Part shown: positions 1-9,747 of the stretch, piece after piece
How positions within the stretch are numbered: the first letter of the stretch is position 1
How the letters are laid out: the number at the start of each line of letters is the position of its first letter
NCBI GenBank assembly: GCA_905250885.1
Contig: CAJNOQ010002866.1
Location: 1 to 22,322, forward strand
Direction: 5' to 3'
DNA: 22,322 bases
Source: Didymodactylos carnosus
Lineage: Eukaryota; Rotifera; Eurotatoria; Philodinida; Philodinidae
Position numbers and translations under genes: made by a program
The notes under the pieces: generated by a model
The model's input: the letters and a program-made list of their open reading frames with translations, nothing else
The model's database searches: none
What the model was told of the DNA's origin: nothing

Positions 1-871
1 AATTTCAGTATGAACTAGTCCAAAGTAAAATGTAATAAAAAGTATAATAATAAGTTTTTTCTAATTTTTAATTTTCTGCAACAATATAATAATAATGCCG
101 CTTTATGGAGTTTATGATTAATGATAATTCATGGCAAATGACAGACTTACTTTTTTTATTTACAGCTAGTGTAAATAAAGAAATGTTTTAAATATCTAAT
201 TAATTGAAAAAATAGAACACGCTCTATTAATAAAACATAATGTCATCGGTCGGTGATTCACAGAATCCTTATCTTTTTCAAATGTGTTGACAAATACAAA
301 ATTTATCTAAAACAGGACGATGCTTCATTATAATAAAATAAAAATATTGAATGAAATATTCCAGTACAAATGTTCAATTCTGTCGATTCTGCGTGAATTA
401 TCATCCTGATTTGACAGTAGCCTAGGCCGATATCACACTGGTCTGATTAATTCTAAACTAGTTTAGACTAGTCCAATGTTCGATTCGCCTGGTATTTCCA
501 GTCCAGTATCACATTGCATTGATACTTTTTTGGTTTCTCTACAATTCTCTACAATGCACATCATTTGATTCCAGACCGAGGTAAAATTCTAGTTAGAAAA
601 AAGCTGATCTTTGCTCTGTTACGAACTATGTCCGATGAGATTTGAAAGCGTAATGTCGAGCTAAAGAAAAAACCGGAACTGATTGTCTATAAGTAGAATC
701 GATACGGCTTCAAGTGCGTAATAAATTGATAAGAAAGTATAATTTGAAAAGTACTTTCTTTTTACAGAAAATTCTATTATATTGTTGGAAATCGAGACAT
801 CCAGAAAATTAGAAAAACTTATTATTATACTTTTTATTACATTTTACTTTGGACTAGTTCATACTGAAATT
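1..871. mobile_element. Foldback/MITE-like element with about 70-base terminal inverted repeats
   Basis: The first 79 bases of the window are the reverse complement of 802-871, apart from one extra T and a short insertion. The outer ends are aatttcagtatgaactagtc and gactagttcatactgaaatt. The interior of about 720 bases is AT-rich and has no credible open reading frame. The left end coincides with the window edge, so the element may begin earlier and no target-site duplication can be tested. The long inverted ends and non-coding interior fit a non-autonomous DNA transposon. The superfamily is not recognised. Confidence 0.7.
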
Positions 872-937
872 TCACTTTGGCCTTCAGCAACTCTTGTCTA
901 GACGAAAGTGAAATTCTACTTTGGCCTAGGCCAATCT
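872..937. repeat. Short tandem duplication between two foldback elements
   Basis: A motif close to gaaatt(t)c-tactttggcct occurs at about 867-884 and again at about 909-927, roughly 42 bases apart. The second copy runs into cctaggccaatctcact, and a similar string (cctaggccgatatcacac) occurs inside the preceding element near 421. This suggests layered insertions of related repeat sequence. Confidence 0.4.
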
Positions 938-1467
938 CACTAGTCGACGTTCTTGAAATTATTCTTTAAGGATTCTTATATCTTATAAATTATTGAAGAA
1001 TTCTTTTTCTATGATTTTTCGTTTCAAGATCTTGCAAAGAAGAAAAATCGAATGAGACTCTAAAACAGAAAAAAAGACTAAATTAGATAATATGATAGAG
1101 AATAAAAACGACAGTACCTAAAAGATAAAAATGCGAAATCACGAAAGAATAAATGCATATACTAAGTTCCTCTTTCATACATTGGGTAATCTTTCAATAA
1201 GGTTATTTTCGTCTATCACCAAAGCCTTAACTGTCTACTAACTAGAGTGCATCACTATGGTCAATTGTCTGTCTTCATGAACTAAGTTCTGTGTTCTGTC
1301 TGACACGTGTATAGCTTCTCTATATATAAAAAGATATACGAAAAATCTCAAAGAATCTTGACAGAATACTCTAGACAAGAATAGTCAAGAAAAAAAGACC
1401 TGATTCCTTAAAGAATTTGTAAGACATAAGAATCCTTAAAGAATAATTTCAGGAACGTCGACTAGTG
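938..1467. mobile_element. Second foldback/MITE-like element with about 60-base inverted ends
   Basis: The bases from 938 (cactagtcgacgtt onward, to about 1000) are nearly the reverse complement of about 1404-1467, ending in aacgtcgactagtg. The two arms differ at only a few positions over the first 50 or so bases. The interior of about 400 bases has no supported gene. No clear target duplication is visible at the borders. It is probably a non-autonomous DNA transposon, unrelated in end sequence to the element at 1-871. Confidence 0.65.
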
Positions 1468-2093
1468 TATTTCTTGCACGCGTATTCATAATAGTCATAT
1501 ATGGAACAGTTAACACAAACAGAATAGAAATCTGTTTGTCTCCTTCTTTAACGTTGCTTAATAACACGGTGTATGCGATGTAAATTAAAGTAATAAGATA
1601 ACGTCTGTATTTTACAATAAAAATGGTACTATTTCAACAATAAGATGAAAGAAGAGAGGATAAAAAATAACGTGAAAACAATTAAGGAACGAGAGTCTTC
1701 TCGATTTAAGGAGGAAAAAGCTTCTTGTGAGTTCAAAAATAGATTTAGATAATGGAGAAACTTCGGCACTTTCGGTACGGTTCCAATGGTTGGTAGTGAA
1801 CGCTTGGTATCGGTACTCACCATTACATATATGTGACATTGCTGATTCTTAATGTCAGTTCATTTTTCTTGGTCATCTAGTTTTAAACTTTTCTTTTTCT
1901 TCCTCATTTCTATCTTTAAACGTTTTTTCTCCCAAAAAATCACGTTTATAGGAAAAAACCTCATTCTTTTTCTCTGAAAAAATCTTAAGTAAAATGAACA
2001 AATATTAACTTAATGCTTTATTTTTTTTCAAAAAGAATTTTTTCTTTCTTTGTAATGAGTGTATGTGTCAGTACAGTGTGAGCTCACAGCTAC
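1468..2093. other. Gene-free AT-rich intergenic stretch
   Basis: Two open frames on the minus strand at about 1612-1839 overlap each other, are rich in low-complexity Phe/Leu/Ser and show no domain. I regard them as chance. Poly-T runs near 2020-2045 are the only other structure seen. Confidence 0.5.
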
Positions 2094-2145
2094 ATAACAT
2101 TTTCTACATGTCATTTACTAGTAAATGACATGTAGAAAATGTTAT
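2094..2145. repeat. Perfect 52-base palindrome
   Basis: The 26 bases 2094-2119 are exactly reverse-complementary to 2120-2145, with no loop; the symmetry centre is inside actagt. The arm starts ataacattttctacatgtca. It could be a complete small foldback insertion or two abutting inverted repeat ends. It is non-coding. Confidence 0.9.
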
Positions 2146-2963
2146 TTCAGCAGCCTAGGAAAGAAGAGCTTACAAAACCGCTTGCAATTTAGGTTTTAAA
2201 GATCTTTAACAGCTACTGGCACCGAGAATGTTTTTCTATTCATGGAAAGTTCCGAACTTGTCTGTATCAATTTTTTCTTTAAAGGCATCGAAATTTCGGT
2301 GAATATGGGAATCGACAATTGTCCACTTGTTGCAATGATTTTCTGCTTAACAAAAGTAAAAATAAAGCGCTATTTACCATGGACATTTCATCGAAAATAA
2401 GGCATCGAAGACAAGTTCGCGTTACACTATAGAAAAACCGTTAATTACGCGACATTACGGAGAAGTTACAATTTTTTTCGCAAAATTACCAAATAAAAGC
2501 TTGTGCCTTTTTCTTTCAAAACTTTCGGATATTTTACGCATTATTGTGTGAAAAGATTATAACCTGAAAGTATGCTTAAAAGTTTTTTGGCTTAACGCAG
2601 AATTACGGAAAAATTTTGCAAAAATCATCGTAAATTCTTAACTTTTAGTTCAAAAACTTTTTAATTGACGCTTGGTTGAAAATCGGACATATTATTAGAT
2701 TGTTTGATCCTCGAATGTTCTGATTAACAATAATGATGTAATTTTAATATGGCTATACCATGAAATGATTTTGATGATCTAACACGGGTTAGAAGACGTT
2801 AATAAGCTTTTTTTCAGAAAAGTGCAATTAAACGGGTTAAGAAAAACCTTTTTATTTTACAACCGATTTTGATGAAACTTACAGAGATTAATGGTTATTA
2901 TCTAACTAGCTTATGCTAAAAACTTGAGGTCAAAACGTTGGAGATTTGCTGAGTTATAGGTGT
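2146..2963. other. Gene-free stretch, probably old repeat sequence
   Basis: No reading frame of any length survives here. Phrases such as cgcgacattacgg and cgcagaattacgg (near 2449 and 2597) recur loosely, which suggests decayed repetitive DNA. No identifiable ends were found. Confidence 0.4.
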
Positions 2964-3256
2964 CAGCAAAATTGCTACTACTCCTAGACGGTTCATCGAA
3001 CAATCCTCATTTTTTTATTATTTTGAAGCCAAGACATTTATCTAAACACTGTCCGTGCTGTTTTTTAAAATTCGCTTCCGTTCGTTTTCTACACGCACTT
3101 TAAGCCAAAAATCCTGTGATTTGAGGCAATAATTTCCATTTTTCTCAGCTCAAGAAGCCTAATTCAAAGATCGTCACGGGTAAGTTCTAGAAAAATGTTC
3201 TAGAAAAAAATGAAGATCGTACGATGAACCGTCTAGGAGCAGTATCAAGTTTGCTG
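2964..3256. mobile_element. Degenerate inverted-repeat element, arms about 53 bases
   Basis: The left arm 2964-3017 (cagcaaaattgctac...) and right arm 3204-3256 are imperfect reverse complements, sharing the core ctcctagacggttcatcg exactly. A spacer of about 186 bases separates them. Within the right arm, ttctagaaaaatg and a partial copy repeat directly around 3185-3205. No coding potential is visible, which fits an aged MITE-like insertion or a fragment of a larger repeat. Confidence 0.6.
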
Positions 3257-3802
3257 TGCCACAGCCATGTTCCAAGAAAAACGTTCAACAAGTTTGAAGA
3301 TGACCGTAGTAGTAGATCGAAGGTTTAATCTAAAACCCATGTAAAACTAACTTTTTTGTGAAACGCGACACACATTCTGAAAGAGGAGACTACAGCGTAT
3401 CTAACTGAGCAAGAAACTTAATTTCGGTTTTTTACCGAAAACATTGGTTTTTGAGGGTCCTTAAATTTTCAAATATAACGCGTGATAACGCATTTTTCGA
3501 CTGATAGCGTGTTAGATCTGATCAAATATGGTTCTAAGAAATTTACCCAGTTTCCACACATTCAAGTGAACGACTTCACGCGCATTTATATTTTGTTCAT
3601 ATGCACAAAACTAATTTCAGTCGAAATAGTTGTTTTTAATTTAATATTAACGCGTTCACAGCCGTCATACTTCAAATGATAAAATACTTCATTCATACTA
3701 AAATCTGACAACTCCAAGCTCATTAATTGTAGATTCTGTTATTCAGTTTTAACGCATTATATTTCTGTAATTCGTTCCAGTTAACCTATCAGATTGAACG
3801 GA
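3257..3802. other. Gene-free stretch
   Basis: One 65-codon plus-strand open frame begins near 3482 but has a non-ATG start, no domain and AT-driven composition. I do not consider it a gene. Confidence 0.4.
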
Positions 3803-4430
3803 TCAGAACACGTGAATTTTTTCATCAAAGCGATGATATAGATGCGGTGTAAATGCGTTTAAAAATAAAGAATATGTATTCATTGCTGAATAAAAATTTA
3901 TTTTAACTTGTTTAAACGAGTTAGAAAAGCTTTTAATTTGGTAAAATTCATTGAGCGATGACTCATCGGAATGCAACAAACTGAATGCAACGTTAGTCCG
4001 AATGAAACAAACTGTGATTTTCCAATTCCCGTTTTGTTTTGCATGACTGACTCGTATATAAATAAGAATGCTGTTGATTTTACCAGTTGAAGTTGTAATT
4101 TTTGTTAACTGTAGTGACATACGACGAATTATATAACTTGCTCGTGTACGATTTCTGCATCTTCAATTACGACGAGTAAGACAGATAAAAAGAAAATGGT
4201 GAATGGATACAAATAACCATTGACAACGGATGCGACGATCAGTTCAACAATGAGACAAAATCCTGATTGATAATGATAGCTGCATGAGGAATCAGTGGTT
4301 TTATAACAGAATGTCACAGATATAATGAAAATTAACCAAAATACAGTTATAAATCTAATTAAACACTGTGCAGTTGATCCGTGATGGAATTGAGAAGAGT
4401 TTACGCAGGTCCATAACATGTGAAAATTTC
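3803..4430 (-). pseudogene. Decayed 7TM receptor fragment (TM4-TM5 and following loop)
   Basis: Reading 4419 to 4129 on the minus strand gives a 96-residue frame. Two hydrophobic segments (LIRFITVFWLIFIISVTF and LYPFTIFFLSVLLVVI) flank a short polar, Cys-containing loop. This arrangement, with a Trp in the first helix and a Pro in the second, resembles TM4-ECL2-TM5 of divergent bdelloid-type GPCRs. The frame then stops near 4129. The overlapping frame continues with RCRNRTRASYIIRRMSLQL, a basic, third-intracellular-loop-like stretch, so at least one frameshift separates the two parts. The following frame to 3803 is only weakly receptor-like. No TM1-TM3 was found upstream. A retained exon with a sequencing indel is an alternative. 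The family call is by pattern only. Confidence 0.45.
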
Positions 4431-4746
4431 AGATTTGTTTCCAGCTATGTCTGTTCGATTTTTCGTCCAAAGTTACCTATAAATTCAAGTTTTTAAACCT
4501 TAGAAACTTTCCTGTCTCGAGTTTTAATTCTTTTAAAAAATGAAGTGAAAAGTTTTTCTCAGAAAACGACTGTTCTTTCAATCTAATTAATTATCTGTCT
4601 ATCTATTCGTTATTTTGAAACCTTGAACTACATATCAATCGGAACAGCGCAAAACTGAACAAAGTGTGATACTTTTCAAATTTTTGCAATTAAAATTTGA
4701 AGCAGAAACGATTAAAACAAATGAAATTTTTGAGTTAAAAAAATTG
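4431..4746. other. Gene-free AT-rich stretch
   Basis: No open frame or repeat structure stands out. It lies directly upstream of the receptor remnant, where missing TM1-TM3 coding sequence would be expected, but none was recognised. Confidence 0.4.
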
Positions 4747-4995
4747 TTATTTTTTTACTAGAACGACTTCTTGAACTGCTAGTTGTTGTTTCACTAAGAA
4801 TTTGATTAACCTACCTTGAAGAGAATTAAATTCTCTACGAAATGAGCTAGATGATATTGATTTTGAATCTGGGAGGTGTGCCCAAAAATCGTGTACAGTG
4901 AGTACCACGATAATTAATACACTGGTAAAAAGTGTTGAAATCATCATTTTTAAAATGGTAACCTCTTCTGACTGACTGATTAATTCTGCCTGATA
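4747..4995 (-). other. Small open frame with one hydrophobic segment, unassigned
   Basis: A minus-strand frame reads through the ATG pair at 4942-4947 from further upstream (about 4995). It encodes a stretch with SEEVTILK, a hydrophobic segment (TLFTSVLIIVVLTV), then a Ser/Arg-rich part with LQGRLIKFLVKQQL. It could be a leftover of the same decayed receptor region (loop plus a helix), a small membrane peptide, or chance. It has no homology that I recognise, and codon composition does not separate it from its surroundings. Confidence 0.25.
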
Positions 4996-5616
4996 CTTTG
5001 CTTTATCTGCTCAACATAATTGTGTAACAACATGAAAAACATTCTCCTTTGTCTAAAGATTTCTGAAAAACGTGTACTTTCCACGGAAATCCACATAACT
5101 TTCCAAAAGTTTTCCAAAGTTTTAGCGAATTCCAGAGTAGAATACATATAAACTTCAGTATATTTCGGTATTTTTAACTAGTTTAGACTGATTTTGACTG
5201 AGTTATGATTATTAAAATAGCGTACTTTTTTTAAAGGTTTTAACTAGATCTTTCAATCTTTTTTGAGCAACGAACATTACCATAAGATTCACTATGGTTG
5301 ACAACATATGTTCTATCAGTTTTTAGTATTACCTTGTTATACTCCTATGTTAGATTGATTTAATGTATAGCATAGAGAGAAAGGAGAAACGACGATAATT
5401 AGGGCAGATGTAAAGTATTCCATTAACTTTAATACAAATTCTATCTATTTCATATGCATCAATCATCAATTAATCACAACTTTTTCTTTCTACAACAAAA
5501 GTGAATTGAAAGTAGAAAAATGTTAAAGAAGAAGGATTGATGCATAAATAATATTCTAGTTATAACAACTCTGTTCATATACAACTGTTACCAGCAGAAC
5601 AGTTACAACGACAAAT

Positions 5617-6581
5617 ATGGTCAGAGTTCCATTTGTGCTCTTAACTTTATTTCAAATTCCATCTATCGGGTGTTCATTTTTCATTATTTATGAATTAGTC
5701 ACAAAACAACATCGAATAATACGTCGTTCATCGAATCATGCTCTGTTGTGTTTATTCATCTGTGACTTTTTTATTGTCACTACTGAATTACCCATGTCAC
5801 TTAATTATTTACGTATGGGTTCAGTTATACCATCCACCACCAGTTTCTGTTTATTTTGGTGTATTTATGATTTTACATTGTTTGAGATTGCTTTACTCTT
5901 AATGACATGGACATCAATTGAAAGATATTTGTTTATCTTTCACAATCATTTCTTGCAATCTAATTTAATTTTAAAACATTATTTGCTAATTCTATTTTGT
6001 ATTACCTATCCATTTCTATTTTATCTAAGTGTTATCGTCTTTTATTCACAGTGTGAAAATGAGTTTGATTATTCTCAATTGTTTTGTGGTGGTCCTTGTT
6101 ATGAATATCAACTATTTTTAGGTACTTTTCATTGTTGTATTTTCTGTTGCATTTCTCTTACTTGTTATCATTTTTAGGCATGTTTGATTGGGTAGCAAAT
6201 TATCTATGTCCGGCTATCATCATCATTTTAATGAATATAATATTAGCTGTTCGAGTTCTATATCAAAAATATCGAATAAGACAAACTCAAATTCTAAAAA
6301 AGAATTCAAAAATAATTATCCAATCTATATCTATGTTCGTTATTTACGCTTTTACATGGCTCCCATTTACACTTGTTGGCATCGTTATTGTGCTCGGTGT
6401 TTCAAATAATACTCTATTCTATTTAATGAACAGTTATTTTAATTATGGTTTCTATTTATCATCACTTTTATCACCATTTCTATGTTTAATTACTCTATCA
6501 ACTATTCATAAAAGTTTGATTCAATCATTGAAACGTTTGCAATCAAAAGTATACGTAATTAATACAATAAATCCGTCATAA
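5617..6581 (+). CDS. Rhodopsin-like 7TM G-protein-coupled receptor (two exons)
   Basis: The coding sequence is join(5617..6121, 6178..6581), 302 residues. The 56-base intron (GT at 6122, TTTTTAG ending at 6177) splits the codon of Gly169. Seven hydrophobic helices are visible: about 5-28, 41-64, 78-101, 120-142, 172-195, 214-242 and 247-275. Class A signs are ERY at 102-104 after TM3, Cys78 at the top of TM3 with Cys146/157/161 in the second extracellular loop, FTWLP (227-231) in TM6 in place of CWxP, and SPFLC (267-271) in the NPxxY position. The phrase FDYSQLFCGGPCY and the very short N-terminus are typical of the expanded bdelloid peptide-receptor-like families. The ligand is unknown. ATG 5617 is the first ATG after an in-frame stop at 5563. 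A splice-acceptor-like ttaccag lies about 25 bases upstream. Expected at the plasma membrane. Confidence 0.86.
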
Positions 6582-6631
6582 ACAGATCTTTAAGTACGTG
6601 AACCATGTAAACCATTTATGATGTTGCTTGC

Positions 6632-6637
6632 AATAAA
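6632..6637 (+). promoter_or_regulatory. Likely polyadenylation signal of the GPCR gene
   Basis: A canonical AATAAA hexamer lies about 50 bases after the receptor stop codon, on the same strand. Confidence 0.5.
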
Positions 6638-7690
6638 AATGTTTTCTGTAGCAATTCGGCTTAATTTAAAATATTGTTACCATCTATTTGTGGACTTTTC
6701 AGTTTTTCCAAATATTCTGATATTCTAAGATATTTCACCATGTTACAATTAGGCGTGCACCGAGTAATCGACTACGGATTTTATATTTTTTGAAAAATCT
6801 GATGTTTCGTCTGTTGTTTGGTTAAAAACTTTCTGACCCAGCAGGAATGTAGAGCAAACGTTTCTCTATAAAATGAGAGATTAAACAGCTCTGCATGATT
6901 TTTTTGAGATTTTGGCAGCGATGTCCCATAAGGGAGTATGGGTTATCTACTTTATACATAATTTACAATGAAGTAGATGTGCTATAATAATAATGATGCC
7001 GGTTCTTTTTTCGCTTTGATTTGGTGTCATTCCATCATAGTTTTGCTTTCTACACATCTTTTTATTCACAGATATATGTGTGCATATACATCCCAGGCCA
7101 TTAAAAACGGCCAAGTTAACGTCCCGTTAAATCTACGTTAAAGGACCGTAAACATACCGTTTTTACACCGTTAACTGGGACCGTATTACGGCCCATTTTC
7201 ACACTGGTTTTAAAGAGGGAAACTACTTCGAACTGCGAACTAGTGACGTTTTTTGCTCAAGCGCATACCCGAAGAAAGGCATCGCTAATCGATCTCTAGC
7301 TTTGTAGAAGACTTTTAGCTCGTTATGCTTGATTCCACCATGTTTTACTCGGACTTTTCTTCGAGAATATGGTGGAATCAATTTTTAATGTTTTCATCAA
7401 CCAGATGATGCTTCCATCACGCCATAAGCTCTATCTGAAAAGGAAAAGTCAATATTAATACAAAGTCAGAGCAAGTACACAGCAATTTCGGCCCGCTGTT
7501 CTTCTACTATACATGAACACCTCCTAGTTCCTAGTCAACTATCTGATTTTCGATAAGCTTTGGAGTTTACTTTTCAGAAACATTTGCTCAGATAAGTTAA
7601 GTCCTACTTCGCTGTATTTCACAATTCTGATTTGATTATATGATTGGAAATGATCTTAAATTAAATTTGAGAAAGACTGATGCCTTTGGG
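6638..7690. other. Gene-free intergenic stretch with small hairpins
   Basis: No gene is supported. A motif cgttaa/ttaacg recurs in either orientation between about 7100 and 7180, together with ccgtttttac-like strings, which suggests a short decayed repeat. A hairpin is formed by ttgattccaccatgtt (7329-7344) and aatatggtggaatcaa (about 7367-7382). Confidence 0.45.
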
Positions 7691-7699
7691 TTCATTCAA

Positions 7700-7962
7700 T
7701 TATGAGTTTTACCAATAAGGCTAAGTTTGCCGTATGTGAAGCATCGAGTATTCACGCTTGAACTTTTAGAGAGTGTATATCCGTGGATATTAGCACTCGG
7801 ACCAGTTCGTTTTCTAGAGCCATTCTGGCATCCTGTGAATGAGGCGGAATGGCTGAACCCCAATCCTCTGTGCGTCAAACAGAACCGAACTGATCTTTGC
7901 TACACTCTGAAAGTCACTAATGGCAAAGCGATCTTACTCCGAGGATACTCACATTTGTGAAG
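7700..7962 (+). other. Unassigned GC-richer open frame
   Basis: A stretch without stops ends in TGA at about 7958-7960 and carries about 77 codons from a TTG at 7727; there is no ATG start. The local GC content is clearly higher than in flanking DNA and the peptide (for example ESVYPWILALGPVRF) is not low complexity. The opposite strand is also open over much of the same span, so the coding strand is uncertain. It may be an exon or transposon remnant. I recognise no family. Confidence 0.25.
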
Positions 7963-8354
7963 ACATCAGTCTTTGAGGCATTTTCTCACTTGTGTGCATT
8001 TTTATTTTGAGATCTCATGCAATAACTGTGTTTAACAAAATCTATACAAAAGGAGATATCTTAGATTTTATGCATTATTCGAGAAAGATAAAGAGATGCC
8101 GTAATATGACACAAGAAGGATATAGTTCAACTCTGTCACTAAGGAAAAGTTGGTAGATTTTATTTATCTTAATTCGCTCCCTCTCTCAGAAATGCTGTGT
8201 ACTTAGTTTGTAAAATACTTAATTTTTTTTAATAATTTCTTTGAACAAAAGCAAACGCACATAGTTTGCAAAAAAACGATGAAAAACAGTTTCGCACTTC
8301 ATCTACTCAGCTGTTTCTATACGTCACGTTCAAAAAAGAGAACGCAAATAGAAA

Positions 8355-8454
8355 GGTGGTCTATAAAAAAAGGAAAAAAGGAAAGGAAAAGTCATTGTCT
8401 AAGACAAAGACACATTGTCCTAGACAATGGCTTTTCCTTTTTTTATAGACCACC
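8355..8454. repeat. Long hairpin 1 of cluster (100 bases)
   Basis: The sequence ggtggtctataaaaaaagg (8355-8373) pairs with cctttttttatagaccacc (8436-8454). The inner part ggaaaagtcattgtct pairs, with mismatches, with agacaatggcttttcc. A purine-rich bulge is present only on the left arm. Open frames across it (8266-8467) are by-products of the repeat. Confidence 0.85.
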
Positions 8455-8503
8455 AATAGAAACATGAAAGAATATATAATAGGATATGGATATACTAATA
8501 TTA

Positions 8504-8542
8504 TCACCGTAATTATCATATAATACGTGATAATTACGGTGA
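8504..8542. repeat. Hairpin 2 of cluster
   Basis: tcaccgtaattatca (8504-8518) is followed by a 9-base loop and its exact reverse complement tgataattacggtga (8528-8542). Confidence 0.85.
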
Positions 8543-8717
8543 CTGTTTAAGTGCCATCTTTCGACCGTTTTCATAACGTGAGGAAGTTCAAAGTGTGCCA
8601 ATGGCATGGTTAAAGCATGCCAGTTAATTTTTTACTGTCCCATCGTCACAATTGTTTCATGACGTACCGTGCTTTTCCGTGACAGTGCACTTGATAAGGG
8701 TTGTTTTCCGCTAGCCA

Positions 8718-8789
8718 TCAAAGACAGCCGTCAGGAGTTACTTTCTACGTCTTTTCATGTAGAAAGTGGCTCCTGACGGCTATCTTTGA
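8718..8789. repeat. Hairpin 3 of cluster
   Basis: The 31 bases 8718-8748, with core agccgtcaggag, pair with 8759-8789 with about three mismatches, around a 10-base loop. Together with hairpins 1 and 2 this makes three unrelated long stems within 435 bases. Confidence 0.85.
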
Positions 8790-8948
8790 CCGAAGCTGGT
8801 TTGCCCATCATAAGCCAATGTAAAAGTTTGGTGAATAGTACCACATATAATATACTGAGTGTAGTGGTAAATCATGAACGAAATCTGCCCCAAAAAACAT
8901 TCCGTCCGCTTTTCTTTTATACGGAGGGACAGCAGACTTTCGAAATAA

Positions 8949-9246
8949 TCCTAGTTCAAGTGAATGTATTTGGGATTAAGTACTTAGCTATTTACCTTGC
9001 AAATTTTCTAACGTACTTGGTTAAGCAAGCACTTGTCAAGCATTTTTAGATTTAATGTGTGTCAAGAACTTCGGATACCTGCATATATTTCGCAAGTGTT
9101 TACCAGGTTACCTACCTAATTCCAGATGAAGTATTTGTTAAATTACTTGATAAGTACCTTTTTTACTTGCAAAACACTCCAGGTACTCTGGATATTACTT
9201 ACCAAGTACTTTTCTAAGTACTTGGTCTCAGGTACATTCACTAGGG
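8949..9246. mobile_element. Degenerate inverted-repeat element rich in AAGTACTT motifs
   Basis: The left side (8949-9000: cctagttcaagtgaatgtat, then taagtacttag) is an imperfect reverse complement of the right side (about 9190-9246: ctaagtacttgg, then gtacattcactaggg). Between them, versions of tacttggtaagtac and caagtacc recur many times. The palindromic unit AAGTACTT gives the whole stretch secondary-structure potential. This looks like an old MITE with internal subrepeats. The overlapping open frame at 8786-9049 has no ATG start and is discounted. Confidence 0.55.
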
Positions 9247-9549
9247 AAGACTTTAATTAACAAAATGATAACCTATTTAAATGAAAATTCTTTATCTGTA
9301 AGAAAGGTTAAAGCAAAGAGTCTGAGGGAAAGAATAAATAAATAATAGTTGGTGTAGTCTCTTGAAGTCAGGTAAGACTCATATTTTTTTCTTCTCACTC
9401 TTCTAAAAAATTTGAATCGCGTTCCAATATACTATTTCAAAGATAACTATACTACTCTAGGGAATTATCATTGACTAAAACGTACTGTTGGCGTATTTCA
9501 TCGACATCAAGCGACCATTTCTATATAAAGTTGGGCCACGAAAGTATGG
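9247..9549. other. Gene-free stretch
   Basis: No reading frame or strong repeat is visible. It lies between the AAGTACTT-rich element and the coding-like remnant on the minus strand. Confidence 0.4.
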
Positions 9550-9747
9550 TTAAGAGCGCCATGCTTCATCGTGGTTCTCGAAGCACTTCTCAATGGGTTT
9601 AATGAGCTCAATATGTGTTTGGCGGAAGCTGTAGTAACAGTTGCCAACCTCAACTGAGTAATGAATGTCAATAAAAGTGTCCTTCCTAGAGATCATAGAA
9701 CATTCATCGTAACTTCTTTGGGAGCTAGATCGGTTGGGAGAATTCCA
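9550..9747 (-). pseudogene. Coding-like remnant or isolated exon, 65 codons
   Basis: On the minus strand, from TGG at 9745-9747 to TAA at 9550-9552, an open frame encodes a balanced, protein-like peptide, including DTFIDIHYSVEVGNCYYSF, then RQTHIELIKPIEKCFENHDE. The GC content is well above that of its flanks. A stop codon lies immediately upstream and the only internal ATG is at about residue 17, so it is not a complete gene as it stands. A splice-acceptor-like gatctag lies just inside its 5' end. It may be a relic of a gene or transposon ORF. No family is recognised. Confidence 0.35.

Noticed and set aside
1612-1839. Two overlapping minus-strand open frames of 64-75 codons
   Set aside because: They overlap in different frames, are dominated by Phe/Leu/Ser from T-rich DNA, and show no domain.
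3482-3679. 65-codon plus-strand frame
   Set aside because: Non-ATG start, no recognisable motif, AT-driven composition.
7100-7205. Possible MITE based on AAAAACGG and TTAACG motifs
   Set aside because: The two motifs occur in the wrong order to form an inverted repeat; no element ends could be defined.
8266-8467. Two Lys-rich plus-strand frames
   Set aside because: They are translations of a purine-rich hairpin arm; length and composition come from the repeat.
8786-9049. 87-codon plus-strand frame
   Set aside because: TTG start; overlaps the end of a hairpin and the AAGTACTT-rich inverted repeat; no domain.
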